A stretch of 21,386 nt of DNA from an uncultured Pseudomonadaceae bacterium (GCA_947630465.1 CANRHT010000009.1:1-21386); one strand, 5' to 3'; positions 6,555-15,588 are shown, numbered from the stretch's first letter. Program-made: numbers and translations. The notes: a model not told the origin generated them from the letters alone.

Positions 6555-7784
6555 TTACAATGCGTAGCTTATCGCCACCACGCCTAAAAAACCAACGCTA
6601 TATGCCAAGATTAAATAGCCAAAATAACGCAAGTAGGCAATAAAGGTCAGCGCCGGTATTTTACTCATCGCCACCACGCCAGCAGCCGAACCAATCGCCA
6701 GTAGTGAACCCCCCACACCGACAGAATAGGTGAGAGTCAACCACTCGCCTTCGCTCATGCTAATGCCAGATTTAAGTAAAGCCGCCGTCAAAGGCACGTT
6801 ATCAATCAAAGCAGAAAACAAACCGACCGAGTAATTAGCTGCCATCACCGGTAATTTTTCATACAGGGTAGGGAAGTGTTCCAGTACCTGCAGTTCTTTC
6901 AACATCCCGACCAGCAGTAATACACCTAAGAAAAACAGCAGCGTATCAAACTCAATTTTGCGCACATATTCCAAGATAGGTTCATCTTTATTTAAGAAAT
7001 GCACAGCCATAAACATCACTGCAAGGCCAAATAAAAATGACAATACTGGCGGAATACCAAAAGCCACGTTCGCACCAATGGTACCAATAATGGTCGCTAA
7101 AAATAGCGCCGTAATAATTTGATCGCCTTTGGCAATGGTAATATCACGCTTGACCAACACCACATCCCCCGTCAGCGAACGCGACAGGATAAATGCTAAA
7201 AATAATACGGCACTCAAAGCCGGTAAGCTCAGCAACACCAGATCCGCAATCTTGACTTTACCCGCTAAGAAAATCATCAGCGTAGTCACATCACCGGTGA
7301 TCAATGCTGCACCACCCGAGTTAACCGCAAAGACCACTAGTACGATATAACGCAGCAACTTATCCGTATTGAGATTCAAGCTCAGCAACACGGTAATGCA
7401 CACCAGCGTTGCGGTGATGTTGTCAGCCATCGAAGAGAAGACAAAGGCAAACAAACCTGTAACCAGCATCAAGCGCCGCTCACTCATGTGCGTGGGCATC
7501 ACCTTGTTAACGATGCCATCAATCACGCCTTTGTGTGACACATAAGCCACAAAGGTCATCGCGGCCATTAAAAACAACCACAGCGTGGCAATTTCTAGCA
7601 GGTTTTCATTCAGCGCATGCATCAACTGCGGCGTGTCTAAACCGTTCGGCGGTGCAATAAAATACAGCACCCAAACCAGCGTACCGAAAAACAAGGTCGT
7701 TTTAGCTTTATCAATTTTGGTGAAATCTTCGACCACAATGGATAAAAAGCCTAAGAACGCTAAAACCAACAAAACGGTTGTCAT
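6555..7784 (-). CDS. nhaD: NhaD-type Na+/H+ antiporter
   Basis: Inner-membrane sodium/proton antiporter of the ion-transporter superfamily, 409 residues from the ATG at 7784. Around eleven to twelve hydrophobic segments are visible. Family wording includes SSMADNITATLVCITVLLSL, VNSGGAALITGDVTTLMIFLAGKV, FDTLLFFLGVLLLVGMLKEL, SALIDNVPLTAALLKSGI and VGVGGSLLAIGSAAGVVAMSK; the buried Asp-Asn pairs are typical of ion-binding sites here. I prefer the ATG at 7784, preceded by GGGGA, over an upstream in-frame TTG at 7799. The likely role is Na+ export and pH homeostasis, returning the sodium brought in by carriers such as the adjacent GltS. Its 5' leader is structured and its 3' end has a clear terminator. 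Confidence 0.93.
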   Translation of the reverse strand: MTTVLLVLAFLGFLSIVVEDFTKIDKAKTTLFFGTLVWVLYFIAPPNGLDTPQLMHALNENLLEIATLWLFLMAAMTFVAYVSHKGVIDGIVNKVMPTHMSERRLMLVTGLFAFVFSSMADNITATLVCITVLLSLNLNTDKLLRYIVLVVFAVNSGGAALITGDVTTLMIFLAGKVKIADLVLLSLPALSAVLFLAFILSRSLTGDVVLVKRDITIAKGDQIITALFLATIIGTIGANVAFGIPPVLSFLFGLAVMFMAVHFLNKDEPILEYVRKIEFDTLLFFLGVLLLVGMLKELQVLEHFPTLYEKLPVMAANYSVGLFSALIDNVPLTAALLKSGISMSEGEWLTLTYSVGVGGSLLAIGSAAGVVAMSKIPALTFIAYLRYFGYLILAYSVGFLGVVAISYAL

Positions 7785-7860
7785 TTTAGTCCCCAGCAAG
7801 CAGTTAAAAAGTTTGCTGAGTGTAGTCCTTTTCCTAAGGCAAAACCTAGGGGTGCCGCGT
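7785..7860 (-). promoter_or_regulatory. Candidate structured regulatory leader of nhaD
   Basis: Read on the minus strand, a bulged hairpin CCTAGG/CCTTAGG (7850-7833) is followed by a hairpin CAGCAA/TTGCTG (7818-7813 with 7799-7794). The GGGG of the Shine-Dalgarno (7794-7791) begins at the base of the second stem. A CCCC at 7852-7849 could instead pair with that GGGG, giving a possible on/off switch of ribosome access. Cation-responsive leaders are known before antiporter genes, but I cannot assign this one to a known class. Confidence 0.4.
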
Positions 7861-7961
7861 CTTTAAAGTATGTAAGAAAACAATTCTATAACGGTCTAAC
7901 GGCACGACTTGTGCTGCAAGATTTTAAAGCTGTATTTACCATGCAATAGAGCAATCAAAAT

Positions 7962-7975
7962 GCACTATAGAGTGC
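7962..7975 (-). terminator. Weak hairpin after the oxidoreductase-like gene
   Basis: Minus strand GCACT-CTAT-AGTGC followed by ATTTTGATT, 26 bases after the stop of the small gene. The stem is short, so termination here is doubtful. Confidence 0.3.
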
Positions 7976-8001
7976 GCAATGTATGCAGCACACAACATAC
8001 T

Positions 8002-8169
8002 TTATTGACTCGATTCAGTATCGCTAGCAGGCTGTTCAGCCGCGTTTTTAGCAGCCGTTTGTTCTGCTTGCCATTCACGTACCTCATCGTAGTAGGTATC
8101 CCAAACACAAGGTGAGCATTCACTCTCACAGCATTCATAATCTTCTGGTGGTGTTGGTTTCTCACGCAT
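8002..8169 (-). CDS. Small oxidoreductase-like domain protein
   Basis: A 55-residue protein reading MREKPTPPEDYECCESECSP, then CVWDTYYDEVREWQAEQ, and ending in a polar Ala/Glu/Ser tail. The pattern PPEDYECCESECSPCVWD matches the short oxidoreductase-like N-terminal domain (Pfam Oxidored-like; related to eukaryotic OXLD1), defined by four clustered cysteines and the WD/Y motif. Its biochemical role is not established; the cysteines could bind metal or act in redox. It lies 217 bp upstream of nhaD on the same strand, with no strong ribosome binding site (AGAG a few bases before the ATG). It is below the usual length cut-off and easily missed. The competing 73-residue frame in this place has no family features. 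Confidence 0.85.
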   Translation of the reverse strand: MREKPTPPEDYECCESECSPCVWDTYYDEVREWQAEQTAAKNAAEQPASDTESSQ

Positions 8170-8293
8170 TTTTCTCTAAACCTCATTCATTGGCCAAGTC
8201 GCAGCTCAACCATAGGTTTAAGCTGGCTGACTATTTTAGCCTACTCATTTAAGACTTGCAGTAGTGCGTATTTAAGCACAACAACCCGCCTTG

Positions 8294-8299
8294 TATGAT
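8294..8299 (+). promoter_or_regulatory. Possible -10 box upstream of the ogt-type gene
   Basis: TATGAT, one mismatch from TATAAT, about 90 bases before the chosen start. The matching -35 region (TTTAAG, 17-bp spacer) is poor. Confidence 0.25.
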
Positions 8300-8376
8300 G
8301 TGCAGCCTGTATTGCGCGCACTTTTGCGCTAATGTCTAAGTTAAAGGTGTTAGATACCCACCCAACACAACCTGCA

Positions 8377-8383
8377 AAAGGAG
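8377..8383 (+). promoter_or_regulatory. Ribosome binding site fixing the ogt-type start
   Basis: AAAGGAG five bases before the ATG at 8389. It supports that start over the in-frame ATG at 8332. Confidence 0.7.
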
Positions 8384-8388
8384 TATGT

Positions 8389-8916
8389 ATGCCACAGACA
8401 CCCACAGCCGTTATTGAATTTTCTACGATAGAAACAGATTTTGCGGTGATTTTAGTTGCGCGCAGCGAACGTGGCGTTTGTAGCATTTTATTAGGGGATA
8501 CAGCAGCCGAACTGTACGCTGATTTGCAAAAACGCCAGCCGCACGCGCACTTGCGAAAAAACGATGCGGCGCTCGCTGCAGATATACGCAATGTTACGGA
8601 TTTTTTAGCACAGCCGTTAACGCCTTTTAAGCTGCAACTGGATATTCAAGGTACTGATTTTCAACAAGCGGTCTGGGCTGTTTTACAAACCATCGCGGTG
8701 GGCGAAACCTTAAGCTACAGCGACATTGCACAACGTTTACACAAACCTAAAGCTGTGCGCGCAGTTGCTAATGCCTGCGCTAGAAATCCACTGGCGTTGG
8801 TGATTCCCTGCCATCGAGTATTGCGTGCCGATGGCGGGATTTCGGGTTATCGCTGGGGAGTGGAGCGTAAACGCGCGTTACTGGCAAAGGAGCAACGCGC
8901 CATCAAAGCCCAGTGA
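8389..8916 (+). CDS. ogt: Methylated-DNA--[protein]-cysteine S-methyltransferase
   Basis: Suicide DNA-repair protein that moves the methyl group from O6-methylguanine (and O4-methylthymine) to its own cysteine. From the ATG at 8389 it has 175 residues. The C-terminal DNA-binding and active-site part is clear: FQQAVWAVLQTIAVGETLSYSDIA (residues 91-114), the arginine-finger region AVRAVANACARNP, then the active site IPCHRV with Cys141, and GISGYRWGVERKRALL. The N-terminal part resembles the domain preceding the methyltransferase domain in Ogt and the Ada C-terminal half. No Ada zinc domain or AraC part is fused. The gene is convergent with the flavin reductase, with only three bases between the stop codons. 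The symbol is by family; an ada-C type name is also possible. Confidence 0.92.
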   Translation: MPQTPTAVIEFSTIETDFAVILVARSERGVCSILLGDTAAELYADLQKRQPHAHLRKNDAALAADIRNVTDFLAQPLTPFKLQLDIQGTDFQQAVWAVLQTIAVGETLSYSDIAQRLHKPKAVRAVANACARNPLALVIPCHRVLRADGGISGYRWGVERKRALLAKEQRAIKAQ

Positions 8917-8919
8917 CTC

Positions 8920-9891
8920 TTATGCGGGACGCGGTGCGTAAGCAAACACATCAGCCTGCATTTGCTCGGGCTGCATACCGGCGGCAACTAAAGCATCAAA
9001 AGTGCCGTATACCATCGCCGGAGAGCCACTGACCATCACGCGATAATCACTTAAGTTTTTAATATCGCTGCACACGGCTTCATACAGCAAACCCGCGCGC
9101 CCTTGCCAGCCGCTGTCTTCACTGACAATCTGATGAAAATGCAGTTGCGGCATGGCTAGCCAATGTTCTAGATTTTTCAAGGTATAAAAATCATCAGCAA
9201 CGCGTGCGCCCCAATACACATGGATAGGCTGGCTAAACCCCGTTGCTCGGCAGTACTCAATCAAGCTGTGCATCTGCGCCATCCCTGTACCAGCAGCGAT
9301 CAGCAGCAATGGACGCTCATCCGCACCGGCTAAGTGCACATCACCAAAAGGCATTTGAATCTGAGCCATACGCTCTTTTTGTAAGTACTTGAGTAAGTCT
9401 ACGGTCGCACTATCACGTGCCAAAATATGCAATTCCAGCTCACGGCCTTGCTGCGGTGCAGAAGCAATAGAAAAAGCGCTGACACTGCCATCTTCACGCT
9501 GCAACAACACATGCTGACCGGCGTGATAACGCACTTCTTTACCTGCAGGTAAACGCAAACGTACAGAAAACACGTCCGCACCCAAAGGCGTTGCACTGAC
9601 AAACTGGCAAGCCAGCTTAACTTCGGGTAACTCATCCGCAGCAAACACCGCATCCCAGTGCAATTCGCAGTCTGTCAAAGGCTGCGCCAGACAGGTCAAT
9701 ACTTCACCTGCCTCCAATACAGCATCACCTTGACGCATACGGCCGCTGAGTAATTGTGCACCACAGATATGGCAGTTACCGTTACGACAACTGTGCGGCA
9801 CATCAAAGCCTAAACGGCGTGCCGCATCAATAATATTTTCAGCTGGCAGGACTTCAAGCGTATGCCCTGAGGGCTGTAATGTTACTTTCAT
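8920..9891 (-). CDS. 2Fe-2S ferredoxin-domain flavin reductase (CDP-6-deoxy-delta-3,4-glucoseen reductase-like)
   Basis: Electron-transfer protein of 323 residues. An N-terminal plant-type ferredoxin domain has cluster cysteines Cys35, Cys40, Cys43 (SCRNGNCHICGA) and Cys67 (CLAQP). It is followed by an FAD domain with FSIASAP at 140-146 and an NAD(P)-binding domain with AAGTGMAQ at 199-206. It would pass electrons from NAD(P)H through FAD and the iron-sulfur cluster to an unknown partner. Annotations name it after AscD, the CDP-sugar reductase, but no dideoxysugar genes are near. It lies 48 bp after ubiD on the same strand, as in Pseudomonas, so a redox or quinone-related role is possible but unproven. 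The ATG at 9891 has AAGGAAG upstream at a reasonable distance. Confidence 0.88.
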   Translation of the reverse strand: MKVTLQPSGHTLEVLPAENIIDAARRLGFDVPHSCRNGNCHICGAQLLSGRMRQGDAVLEAGEVLTCLAQPLTDCELHWDAVFAADELPEVKLACQFVSATPLGADVFSVRLRLPAGKEVRYHAGQHVLLQREDGSVSAFSIASAPQQGRELELHILARDSATVDLLKYLQKERMAQIQMPFGDVHLAGADERPLLLIAAGTGMAQMHSLIEYCRATGFSQPIHVYWGARVADDFYTLKNLEHWLAMPQLHFHQIVSEDSGWQGRAGLLYEAVCSDIKNLSDYRVMVSGSPAMVYGTFDALVAAGMQPEQMQADVFAYAPRPA

Positions 9892-9939
9892 CGGTAACGG
9901 CTTCCTTGGTAAACATCATTCAGTATTTAGCAGCACGTA

Positions 9940-11406
9940 TCAATCGATACCCAGCTCTGACCACATTTCATCAATACGCTGTTTCACGGCTGGATCTTGC
10001 TCAATCACTTGACCCCATTCACGGTTGGTTTCACCGGGCCATTTGTGCGTAGCATCCAAGCCCATTTTGCTGCCCAACCCCGAAACGGGTGAAGCAAAAT
10101 CGAGATAATCGATGGGTGTATTGTCGATTAAAACGGTATCACGGCTCGGATCCATGCGCGTGGTAATTGCCCAAATCACATCCGTCCAATCGCGCGCATT
10201 TATATCGTCATCCACCACAATCACAAATTTGGTGTACATAAACTGACGCAAGAAACTCCAGACACCGAGCATCACACGCTTAGCGTGGCCTGGGTATTGT
10301 TTCTTAATAGTGACCACCGCCATGCGGTAAGAACACCCTTCGGGTGGCAGATAAAAATCGACAATTTCCGGAAATTGCTTTTGCAAAATAGGCACAAAGA
10401 CTTCATTGAGTGCCACACCTAAAATTGCCGGTTCATCCGGTGGACGACCGGTGTAGGTGCTGTGGTAAATCGCGTCTTTACGACGAGTAATGCGTTCCAC
10501 AGTAAACACGGGAAAGCTATCCACTTCGTTGTAATAACCGGTGTGATCACCGTAAGGCCCTTCGTCGGCCATCTCGCCGGGGTAAATATGCCCTTCTAAA
10601 ACGATTTCCGCTTGTGCCGGCACTTGTAAATCACTGCCAATGGCTTTGACTAACTCGGTGCGCGAACCACGTAGCAAACCGGCAAAAGCATATTCAGACA
10701 AGGTATCTGGCACGGGCGTGACTGCACCTAAAATAGTCGCAGGGTCAGCACCTAAAGCCACGGCGACAGGGTAGGGACGACCGGGGTAGGTTTTGCACCA
10801 ATCACGAAAATCCAGTGCGCCACCACGGTGACTGAGCCAACGCATAATGACTTTATTACGCCCCAGCACTTGCTGGCGATAAATACCGAGATTTTGCCGC
10901 TCTTTATGCGGACCTTTAGTGATGGTGAGGCCCCAGGTAATCAGCGGTGCTGCATCACCCGGCCAACAGGTTTGGATAGGTAATGCAGTGAGATCAACAT
11001 CATCGCCTTCAATAATCACTTCTTGGCAAGGGCCGTCTTTGCGCACTTTCGGCGCCATCGACAACACCTTTTTAAACATCGGCAACTTATTCCAAGCGTC
11101 TTTAAAGCCTTTGGGTGGCTCAGGCTCTTTCAGGGCAGCTAATAATTTACCAATCTCACGCAACTCAGCCGTTGTTTCTGCCCCCATGCCCATGGCAACA
11201 CGCTCAGGTGTACCAAACAGGTTGCCCAACACCGGCATGCTAAATCCAGTGGGATTTTCAAACAGTAAAGCCGGACCGCCTTTGCGCAAGGTACGATCAC
11301 AAATTTCTGTCATTTCTAAAACAGGGGATACGGGTACTTGAATACGCTTGAGTTCACCACGCTGCTCGAGGCCGCGAATGAAGTCTCTAAGGTCAGTATA
11401 TTGCAT
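9940..11406 (-). CDS. ubiD: 4-hydroxy-3-polyprenylbenzoate decarboxylase
   Basis: Prenylated-FMN-dependent decarboxylase of ubiquinone biosynthesis: removes the carboxyl group of 3-polyprenyl-4-hydroxybenzoate. Its 488 residues match the family length. The protein opens [20 protein letters not shown] and continues with [20 protein letters not shown]. The prFMN and metal region includes [19 protein letters not shown] and HRGGALDF, and the acidic catalytic region is [18 protein letters not shown]. Later segments [12 protein letters not shown] and [20 protein letters not shown] are also characteristic. It needs prFMN from UbiX, not seen here. It follows rho by 86 bp on the minus strand and precedes the flavin reductase. 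The ribosome binding site is weak (CGGAT). Confidence 0.97.
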   Translation of the reverse strand: MQYTDLRDFIRGLEQRGELKRIQVPVSPVLEMTEICDRTLRKGGPALLFENPTGFSMPVLGNLFGTPERVAMGMGAETTAELREIGKLLAALKEPEPPKGFKDAWNKLPMFKKVLSMAPKVRKDGPCQEVIIEGDDVDLTALPIQTCWPGDAAPLITWGLTITKGPHKERQNLGIYRQQVLGRNKVIMRWLSHRGGALDFRDWCKTYPGRPYPVAVALGADPATILGAVTPVPDTLSEYAFAGLLRGSRTELVKAIGSDLQVPAQAEIVLEGHIYPGEMADEGPYGDHTGYYNEVDSFPVFTVERITRRKDAIYHSTYTGRPPDEPAILGVALNEVFVPILQKQFPEIVDFYLPPEGCSYRMAVVTIKKQYPGHAKRVMLGVWSFLRQFMYTKFVIVVDDDINARDWTDVIWAITTRMDPSRDTVLIDNTPIDYLDFASPVSGLGSKMGLDATHKWPGETNREWGQVIEQDPAVKQRIDEMWSELGID

Positions 11407-11431
11407 GATGTTATCCGTAGCAGATCAAGCG

Positions 11432-11470
11432 CTGAGCAGGCGAATCAAGGAATAATTCATAGCTGCTCAG
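11432..11470. repeat. Inverted repeat between rho and ubiD
   Basis: CTGAGCAG (11432-11439) and CTGCTCAG (11463-11470) are perfect 8-bp inverted arms around a 23-nt AT-rich loop. There is no T-run on the minus strand, so it is not a convincing intrinsic terminator. It may be an mRNA hairpin. Confidence 0.35.
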
Positions 11471-11492
11471 TACCTTGAGGACTCAACGAGGG

Positions 11493-12755
11493 TTATTTAC
11501 TGCGCTTCATCGACATGAAAAATTCTTCATTGGTTTTCGTGTCTTTAAGCTTGTCCAATAAAAACTCAATGGCCGCCGTTTCATCCATAGGATGTAACAG
11601 TTTGCGCAAAATCCACATGCGCTGCAGCTCATCTTCACTGGTTAACAACTCTTCACGACGGGTGCCTGAGCGATTGATATTGATCGCTGGGAACACGCGT
11701 TTTTCCGCAATACGGCGCTCAAGTTGCAGCTCCATATTACCGGTACCTTTAAACTCTTCGTAAATCACTTCATCCATTTTCGAGCCGGTCTCAACCAGAG
11801 CCGTCGCGATTATGGTCAATGATCCACCTTCTTCAATGTTACGTGCCGCACCAAAGAAACGTTTGGGTTTCTCTAACGCATGCGCATCGACACCACCGGT
11901 GAGCACCTTGCCGGAGCTTGGAATCACGGTGTTGTAAGCACGGGCTAAACGGGTGATGGAGTCGAGCAAAATCACCACATCTTTTTTGTGCTCAACCAAG
12001 CGCTTGGCTTTTTCGATGACCATTTCAGCCACTTGCACGTGGCGGGTCGGTGGCTCATCAAAGGTTGAAGCAACCACTTCACCGCGTACGGTACGCTGCA
12101 TTTCCGTGACTTCTTCTGGGCGCTCATCAATCAGCAAAACGATGAGATGGCACTCAGGGTTGTTACGGGTAATGTTCGAGGCGATATTTTGCAGCATGAT
12201 AGTTTTACCGGCTTTAGGCGGTGCCACAATCAAACCACGCTGGCCTTTACCAATAGGTGCAGCCAAATCAATCACCCGACCGGTTAAGTCTTCCGTTGAG
12301 CCGTTACCAATTTCCATGGTCAGACGCTTAGTTGGAAATAACGGTGTCAGGTTTTCAAACAGAATTTTATTACGGGCGTTTTCTGGACGATCAAAGTTGA
12401 TCTCATCCACTTTCAACAGTGCAAAATAACGCTCACCTTCTTTAGGTGGACGAATTTTGCCCATAATGGTGTCGCCCGTTCTTAAGTTAAAACGGCGAAT
12501 CTGGCTCGGTGATACGTAAATATCATCAGGCCCAGCCAGGTATGACGAATCTGCAGAGCGCAGAAAGCCAAAACCATCTTGTAAAATTTCCAGGACACCG
12601 TCACCAGAGATTTCTTCACCACCACGCGCATGGCGCTTGAGTAGGGAGAAGATAATATCTTGCTTGCGTGAACGAGCCATGTTGTCGAGTCCCATTTGCT
12701 CAGCCATTTCTAGCAATTCAGCAACGGGTTTTTGTTTTAATTCGGTCAGATTCAT
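11493..12755 (-). CDS. rho: Transcription termination factor Rho
   Basis: Homohexameric RNA helicase/ATPase that ends transcription at Rho-dependent sites. Its 420 residues are standard. Order: N-terminal helical part [23 protein letters not shown]-binding cold-shock-like domain with [17 protein letters not shown] (residues 51-67), Walker A APPKAGKT near 178-185, catalytic region [18 protein letters not shown], Walker [17 protein letters not shown], the Q-loop region [12 protein letters not shown], and the R-loop [11 protein letters not shown]. Nearly identical to Pseudomonas Rho as I know it. No clear Shine-Dalgarno stands before the ATG (the preceding bases are CGTCATTCCCT). It is downstream of trxA with a 235-bp leader region that holds a hairpin; Rho autoregulation by attenuation in the leader is known in enterics and is plausible here. 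Confidence 0.98.
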   Translation of the reverse strand: MNLTELKQKPVAELLEMAEQMGLDNMARSRKQDIIFSLLKRHARGGEEISGDGVLEILQDGFGFLRSADSSYLAGPDDIYVSPSQIRRFNLRTGDTIMGKIRPPKEGERYFALLKVDEINFDRPENARNKILFENLTPLFPTKRLTMEIGNGSTEDLTGRVIDLAAPIGKGQRGLIVAPPKAGKTIMLQNIASNITRNNPECHLIVLLIDERPEEVTEMQRTVRGEVVASTFDEPPTRHVQVAEMVIEKAKRLVEHKKDVVILLDSITRLARAYNTVIPSSGKVLTGGVDAHALEKPKRFFGAARNIEEGGSLTIIATALVETGSKMDEVIYEEFKGTGNMELQLERRIAEKRVFPAININRSGTRREELLTSEDELQRMWILRKLLHPMDETAAIEFLLDKLKDTKTNEEFFMSMKRSK

Positions 12756-12767
12756 AGGGAATGACGA

Positions 12768-12776
12768 TGATATAAT
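12768..12776 (+). promoter_or_regulatory. Extended -10 promoter-like sequence opposite the rho leader
   Basis: TGATATAAT on the plus strand is a perfect TGnTATAAT extended -10. No good -35 is seen. AGGAGGA and an ATG follow within ten bases (ATG at 12786, 23-codon frame). It might start an antisense transcript running into the rho leader and towards trxA. Unproven. Confidence 0.25.
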
Positions 12777-12929
12777 TTAGGAGGAATGGGCAAGCTCTTA
12801 GCTTGGAAGGCGTACCGCGAGGAGAACAATCGATTGTATGTTCAGAGCCGCATATGATATCGGCGACGGCATGCAGACTTATAACGGCTTAAGCGTTACA
12901 AAAACGGAATTTACCACTTGCGATTGAAG

Positions 12930-12968
12930 GCGTCTAGTGTGTAAGTCAATAAAGCACACACTAAACGC
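12930..12968. other. Hairpin in the trxA-rho intergenic region
   Basis: GCGT-C-TAGTGTGT (12930-12942) pairs with ACACACTA-A-ACGC (12956-12968): 12 pairs and one mismatch, 13-nt loop. It lies just after the trxA stop. No T-run follows on either strand, so it is more likely a stability or processing hairpin than an intrinsic terminator. Confidence 0.45.
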
Positions 12969-12990
12969 TGATAGAGCACAGTTTTGACGA

Positions 12991-13317
12991 TTAAATGTGG
13001 CTTTCTAAGAAAGCAACCAACTGGCTTTTAGATAACGCACCTACTTTTGTTGCTTCAACGTTGCCGTTTTTGAACAACATCAGTGTTGGAATACCGCGTA
13101 CACCGTATTTGGGTGGTGTGCCTTGGTTGTCATCGATATTGAGCTTACAAATTTTAACTTTGCCAGCAAACTCAACTGCAACGTCTTCTAAAACAGGAGC
13201 AATCATTTTGCATGGCCCACACCACTCAGCCCAGTAATCAACCAATACAGGGCCGTCAGCTTGCAATACATCTTGGTCAAAGCTTGAATCGCTAATGTTA
13301 GTAATGTGATCGCTCAT
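12991..13317 (-). CDS. trxA: Thioredoxin 1
   Basis: Small cytoplasmic disulfide reductase of 108 residues, reduced by thioredoxin reductase; electron donor to ribonucleotide reductase and other enzymes. The active site WCGPC has Cys33 and Cys36. [20 protein letters not shown] and [15 protein letters not shown] (with the cis-proline) are canonical. A strong ribosome binding site, GGAGAGG, lies four bases before the ATG at 13317. It heads the minus-strand series trxA-rho-ubiD-reductase and is divergent from ppx. The rho-trxA-ppx neighbourhood is the normal one in Pseudomonas. Confidence 0.98.
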   Translation of the reverse strand: MSDHITNISDSSFDQDVLQADGPVLVDYWAEWCGPCKMIAPVLEDVAVEFAGKVKICKLNIDDNQGTPPKYGVRGIPTLMLFKNGNVEATKVGALSKSQLVAFLESHI

Positions 13318-13360
13318 GAAACCTCTCCGTAATAGCGGATATAATTAAATAGTTGCGATA

Positions 13361-13366
13361 ATCATA
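13361..13366 (-). promoter_or_regulatory. Possible -10 box of the trxA promoter
   Basis: TATGAT on the minus strand, about 45 bases before the trxA start, within the 192-bp trxA/ppx divergent region. The -35 is not convincing. Confidence 0.3.
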
Positions 13367-13509
13367 GCCTGACTTTGCCGGTAACGAAAGCAGCATTGCA
13401 TTATCGTATTTTCATTTATCTTTTACTTCGCCCTAGAGTACAGTGATTTAAATTGGCGAATGCGCCATAGCATGGCAGGATAGAACTCATATTTTCTCGG
13501 AATAGTAGT

Positions 13510-15012
13510 ATGCCCACCTCTGCTCCCAAACATTTTCCTCTGATTGCCGCCATTGACTTGGGCTCTAACAGTTTTCATATGGTGCTCGCCAAAACAGATC
13601 AGCGTGAAATTCGTATCCTTGAGCGCATTGGTGAGAAAGTACAACTGGCCGCCGGCCTTGGCACGGACCTAAAACTGCAAGAAGATGCGATTGAGCGCGG
13701 GCTCGATTGTTTGCGTCGTTTTTCGCAACTGATTCATGGTTTACCCCAAGGTGCAGTGCGTGTTGTGGGCACCAGTTCTTTGCGCATTGCCCATAACCGC
13801 CAAGATTTCATCCAACGTGCCGAAGAGATTTTAGGCCACGATGTTGATGTTATTTCCGGTCGCGAAGAAGCACGTCTGATTTATTTAGGTGTCTCGCATA
13901 CCTTGGCAGATGCACCGGGCAAGCGCTTGGTGATTGATATCGGCGGTGGCAGTACTGAATTTATTATTGGCCAAGCCTTTGAATCGCAATTGCGTGGCAG
14001 CTTACAGATGGGTTGCGTCAGCTTTACTCAGCGCTTCTTTAAAGACGGTATCGTTACCCCTGCACGTTATGCCCAAGCCTATACCGCCGCACGTCTCGAA
14101 CTCATGGAGCTTGAGCAAAGCCTGCGCCGTATGGGCTGGCAAGAAACTGTCGGTGCATCAGGTACGATTCGCTCAGTGGCGCAAGCCATTACGGCGCAAG
14201 GTCTGACCAATGACATCATCAACAGTGAAGGGCTGGCGTGGTTAAAGCAGACTGTATTTGCGCTGGGTGACATTGATAAAATCAATATCCCCGGCGTAAA
14301 ACCTGAGCGCAATGCCATTTTACCGGCGGGTTTAGCGATTATTGAAGCCATTTTTGATGCCTTACAGCTTGAGCAAATCGCCCCGTGCGATGGCGCTTTA
14401 CGCGAAGGCGTGCTCTATGATTTACTCGGTCGCCATCAGCATGAAGATGTACGTGAACGTTCAATTCAAGCGCTGATGGAGCGCAGCCATGTTGATATTG
14501 AACATGCGCAAAAGGTTGAATTCAAAGCCCTGGAGGCGCTCGATCAAGTGGCGGACGCTTGGCAGTTAAGCGAAGAATGGCACGGCGATATGTTGAGCTG
14601 GGCGGCGCGTGTGCATGAAGTGGGTTTAGACATTGCCCATTACCACTATCACAAGCACGGCTCTTACTTAGTTGAGCACTCAGACCTGTCAGGTTTCTCG
14701 CGCCAAGACCAACAAATGCTAGCTTTACTGGTACGCGGCCACCGTCGCAACATCCCTAAAGATCGCTTTGCAGAGTTTGCTGAGGAAGGCCAGCAACTGC
14801 TCAAACTGTGTATTTTATTGCGCTTTGCGATTCTTTTGCATCATATTCGCGGCACTCAGGAAGTGCCTGAACTGCAACTGAGTGTGACCCCAAACAGCTT
14901 GCATATTCGCTTCCCAGAGAACTGGCTCAATACCAACCCACTCACACTGGCTGATTTTGAAAAAGAAGCCGAGTGGCTCAAGCGGATAGACTTCAATTTA
15001 AGCGCTGAGTAA
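13510..15012 (+). CDS. ppx: Exopolyphosphatase
   Basis: Processively releases phosphate from the end of inorganic polyphosphate; ASKHA-fold Ppx/GppA family, 500 residues as expected. The nucleotide/phosphate-binding motifs are [16 protein letters not shown] near residues 13-28, [12 protein letters not shown], and [15 protein letters not shown] near 145; the C-terminal half has the HD-like region with [20 protein letters not shown]. GppA (pppGpp hydrolase) is the main alternative, but the length and the trxA neighbour favour Ppx. In Pseudomonas aeruginosa ppk lies beside ppx; here ppk is absent and the gene ends 35 bp from a convergent DUF3301-like gene. No strong ribosome binding site is visible before the ATG. 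Confidence 0.95.
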   Translation: MPTSAPKHFPLIAAIDLGSNSFHMVLAKTDQREIRILERIGEKVQLAAGLGTDLKLQEDAIERGLDCLRRFSQLIHGLPQGAVRVVGTSSLRIAHNRQDFIQRAEEILGHDVDVISGREEARLIYLGVSHTLADAPGKRLVIDIGGGSTEFIIGQAFESQLRGSLQMGCVSFTQRFFKDGIVTPARYAQAYTAARLELMELEQSLRRMGWQETVGASGTIRSVAQAITAQGLTNDIINSEGLAWLKQTVFALGDIDKINIPGVKPERNAILPAGLAIIEAIFDALQLEQIAPCDGALREGVLYDLLGRHQHEDVRERSIQALMERSHVDIEHAQKVEFKALEALDQVADAWQLSEEWHGDMLSWAARVHEVGLDIAHYHYHKHGSYLVEHSDLSGFSRQDQQMLALLVRGHRRNIPKDRFAEFAEEGQQLLKLCILLRFAILLHHIRGTQEVPELQLSVTPNSLHIRFPENWLNTNPLTLADFEKEAEWLKRIDFNLSAE

Positions 15013-15047
15013 CAGCCTAATCTGTGCCAGCGTGCCTACAGAGCTGA

Positions 15048-15485
15048 TCAATCTGGACGCTGATCCGTTTTTTGCCAATGCTGCATTTCAATCACATTAT
15101 TGTTAGCGGTATGGCTAGGTGACCTTTGTGGCTGCACAACAATAGCATCCTGATGATCATCATTCTGGTTGGGCATCGGGTATGCCTGCATGTCAATCTT
15201 CGCTAAATGCCGTCCAAACATCGCCACTGTACCGGCCAAGCGTTCTTGACTGGTCACGGTAAACTCAAAGCCATACAGCCGTGCTAAACGCTTTTGGCCT
15301 TTGCCATCCAGCACAATTCGCCAGCCTTTTAAGGCCACGTTACCGTCGAGTAACTGCACCTGTTCCTGCTCACAGTGACGGCGCACATACCATAAGGCGC
15401 GTTCACGCACCCCGTGCCCACGCCAGATCCAAGCAATCGTGAGCAGCACCAAGAGCCAAGCGGTTAACTCACCCAAAGTCACCAT
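15048..15485 (-). CDS. DUF3301-like small membrane-anchored protein
   Basis: A 145-residue protein from the ATG at 15485; a GTG three codons upstream is also possible. It has one N-terminal transmembrane segment (LTAWLLVLLTIAWIW), then a basic patch and the sequence RERALWYVRRHCEQEQVQLLDGNVALKGWR. LYGFEFTVTSQERLAGTVAMFGRHLAKIDM and a polar, Gln/Asp-rich tail follow. This pattern matches the gammaproteobacterial DUF3301 family as I recall it; its function is unknown. The soluble part would probably be cytoplasmic. The gene is convergent with ppx and divergent from dnaA. Its Shine-Dalgarno GGG sits in the loop of a small hairpin (TATCA/TGATA, 15489-15501). Confidence 0.7.
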   Translation of the reverse strand: MVTLGELTAWLLVLLTIAWIWRGHGVRERALWYVRRHCEQEQVQLLDGNVALKGWRIVLDGKGQKRLARLYGFEFTVTSQERLAGTVAMFGRHLAKIDMQAYPMPNQNDDHQDAIVVQPQRSPSHTANNNVIEMQHWQKTDQRPD

Positions 15486-15579
15486 ATTTATCACCCTGAT
15501 AGTATCAATTTAATCCAGTGCAACCTGTCACAAGCGGCTGATTTACGCCCATGACCATCTGCACTATTTTTACTGCGCC

Positions 15580-15588
15580 TGTGGATAA
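15580..15588 (+). promoter_or_regulatory. DnaA box upstream of dnaA
   Basis: TGTGGATAA, the exact complement of the consensus TTATCCACA, 62 bases before the dnaA start. It is the only perfect box in the 15486-15649 intergenic region. Confidence 0.75.

Noticed and set aside
7965..8186. A 73-codon minus-strand frame
   Set aside because: It overlaps the 55-residue oxidoreductase-like gene in a different frame and shows no conserved motif; the smaller frame is the real one.
10919..12429. Long plus-strand frames opposite ubiD and rho (140 and 158 codons)
   Set aside because: Antisense shadows of two strongly conserved genes; the Ser/Arg-rich wording is a by-product of the opposite coding strand.
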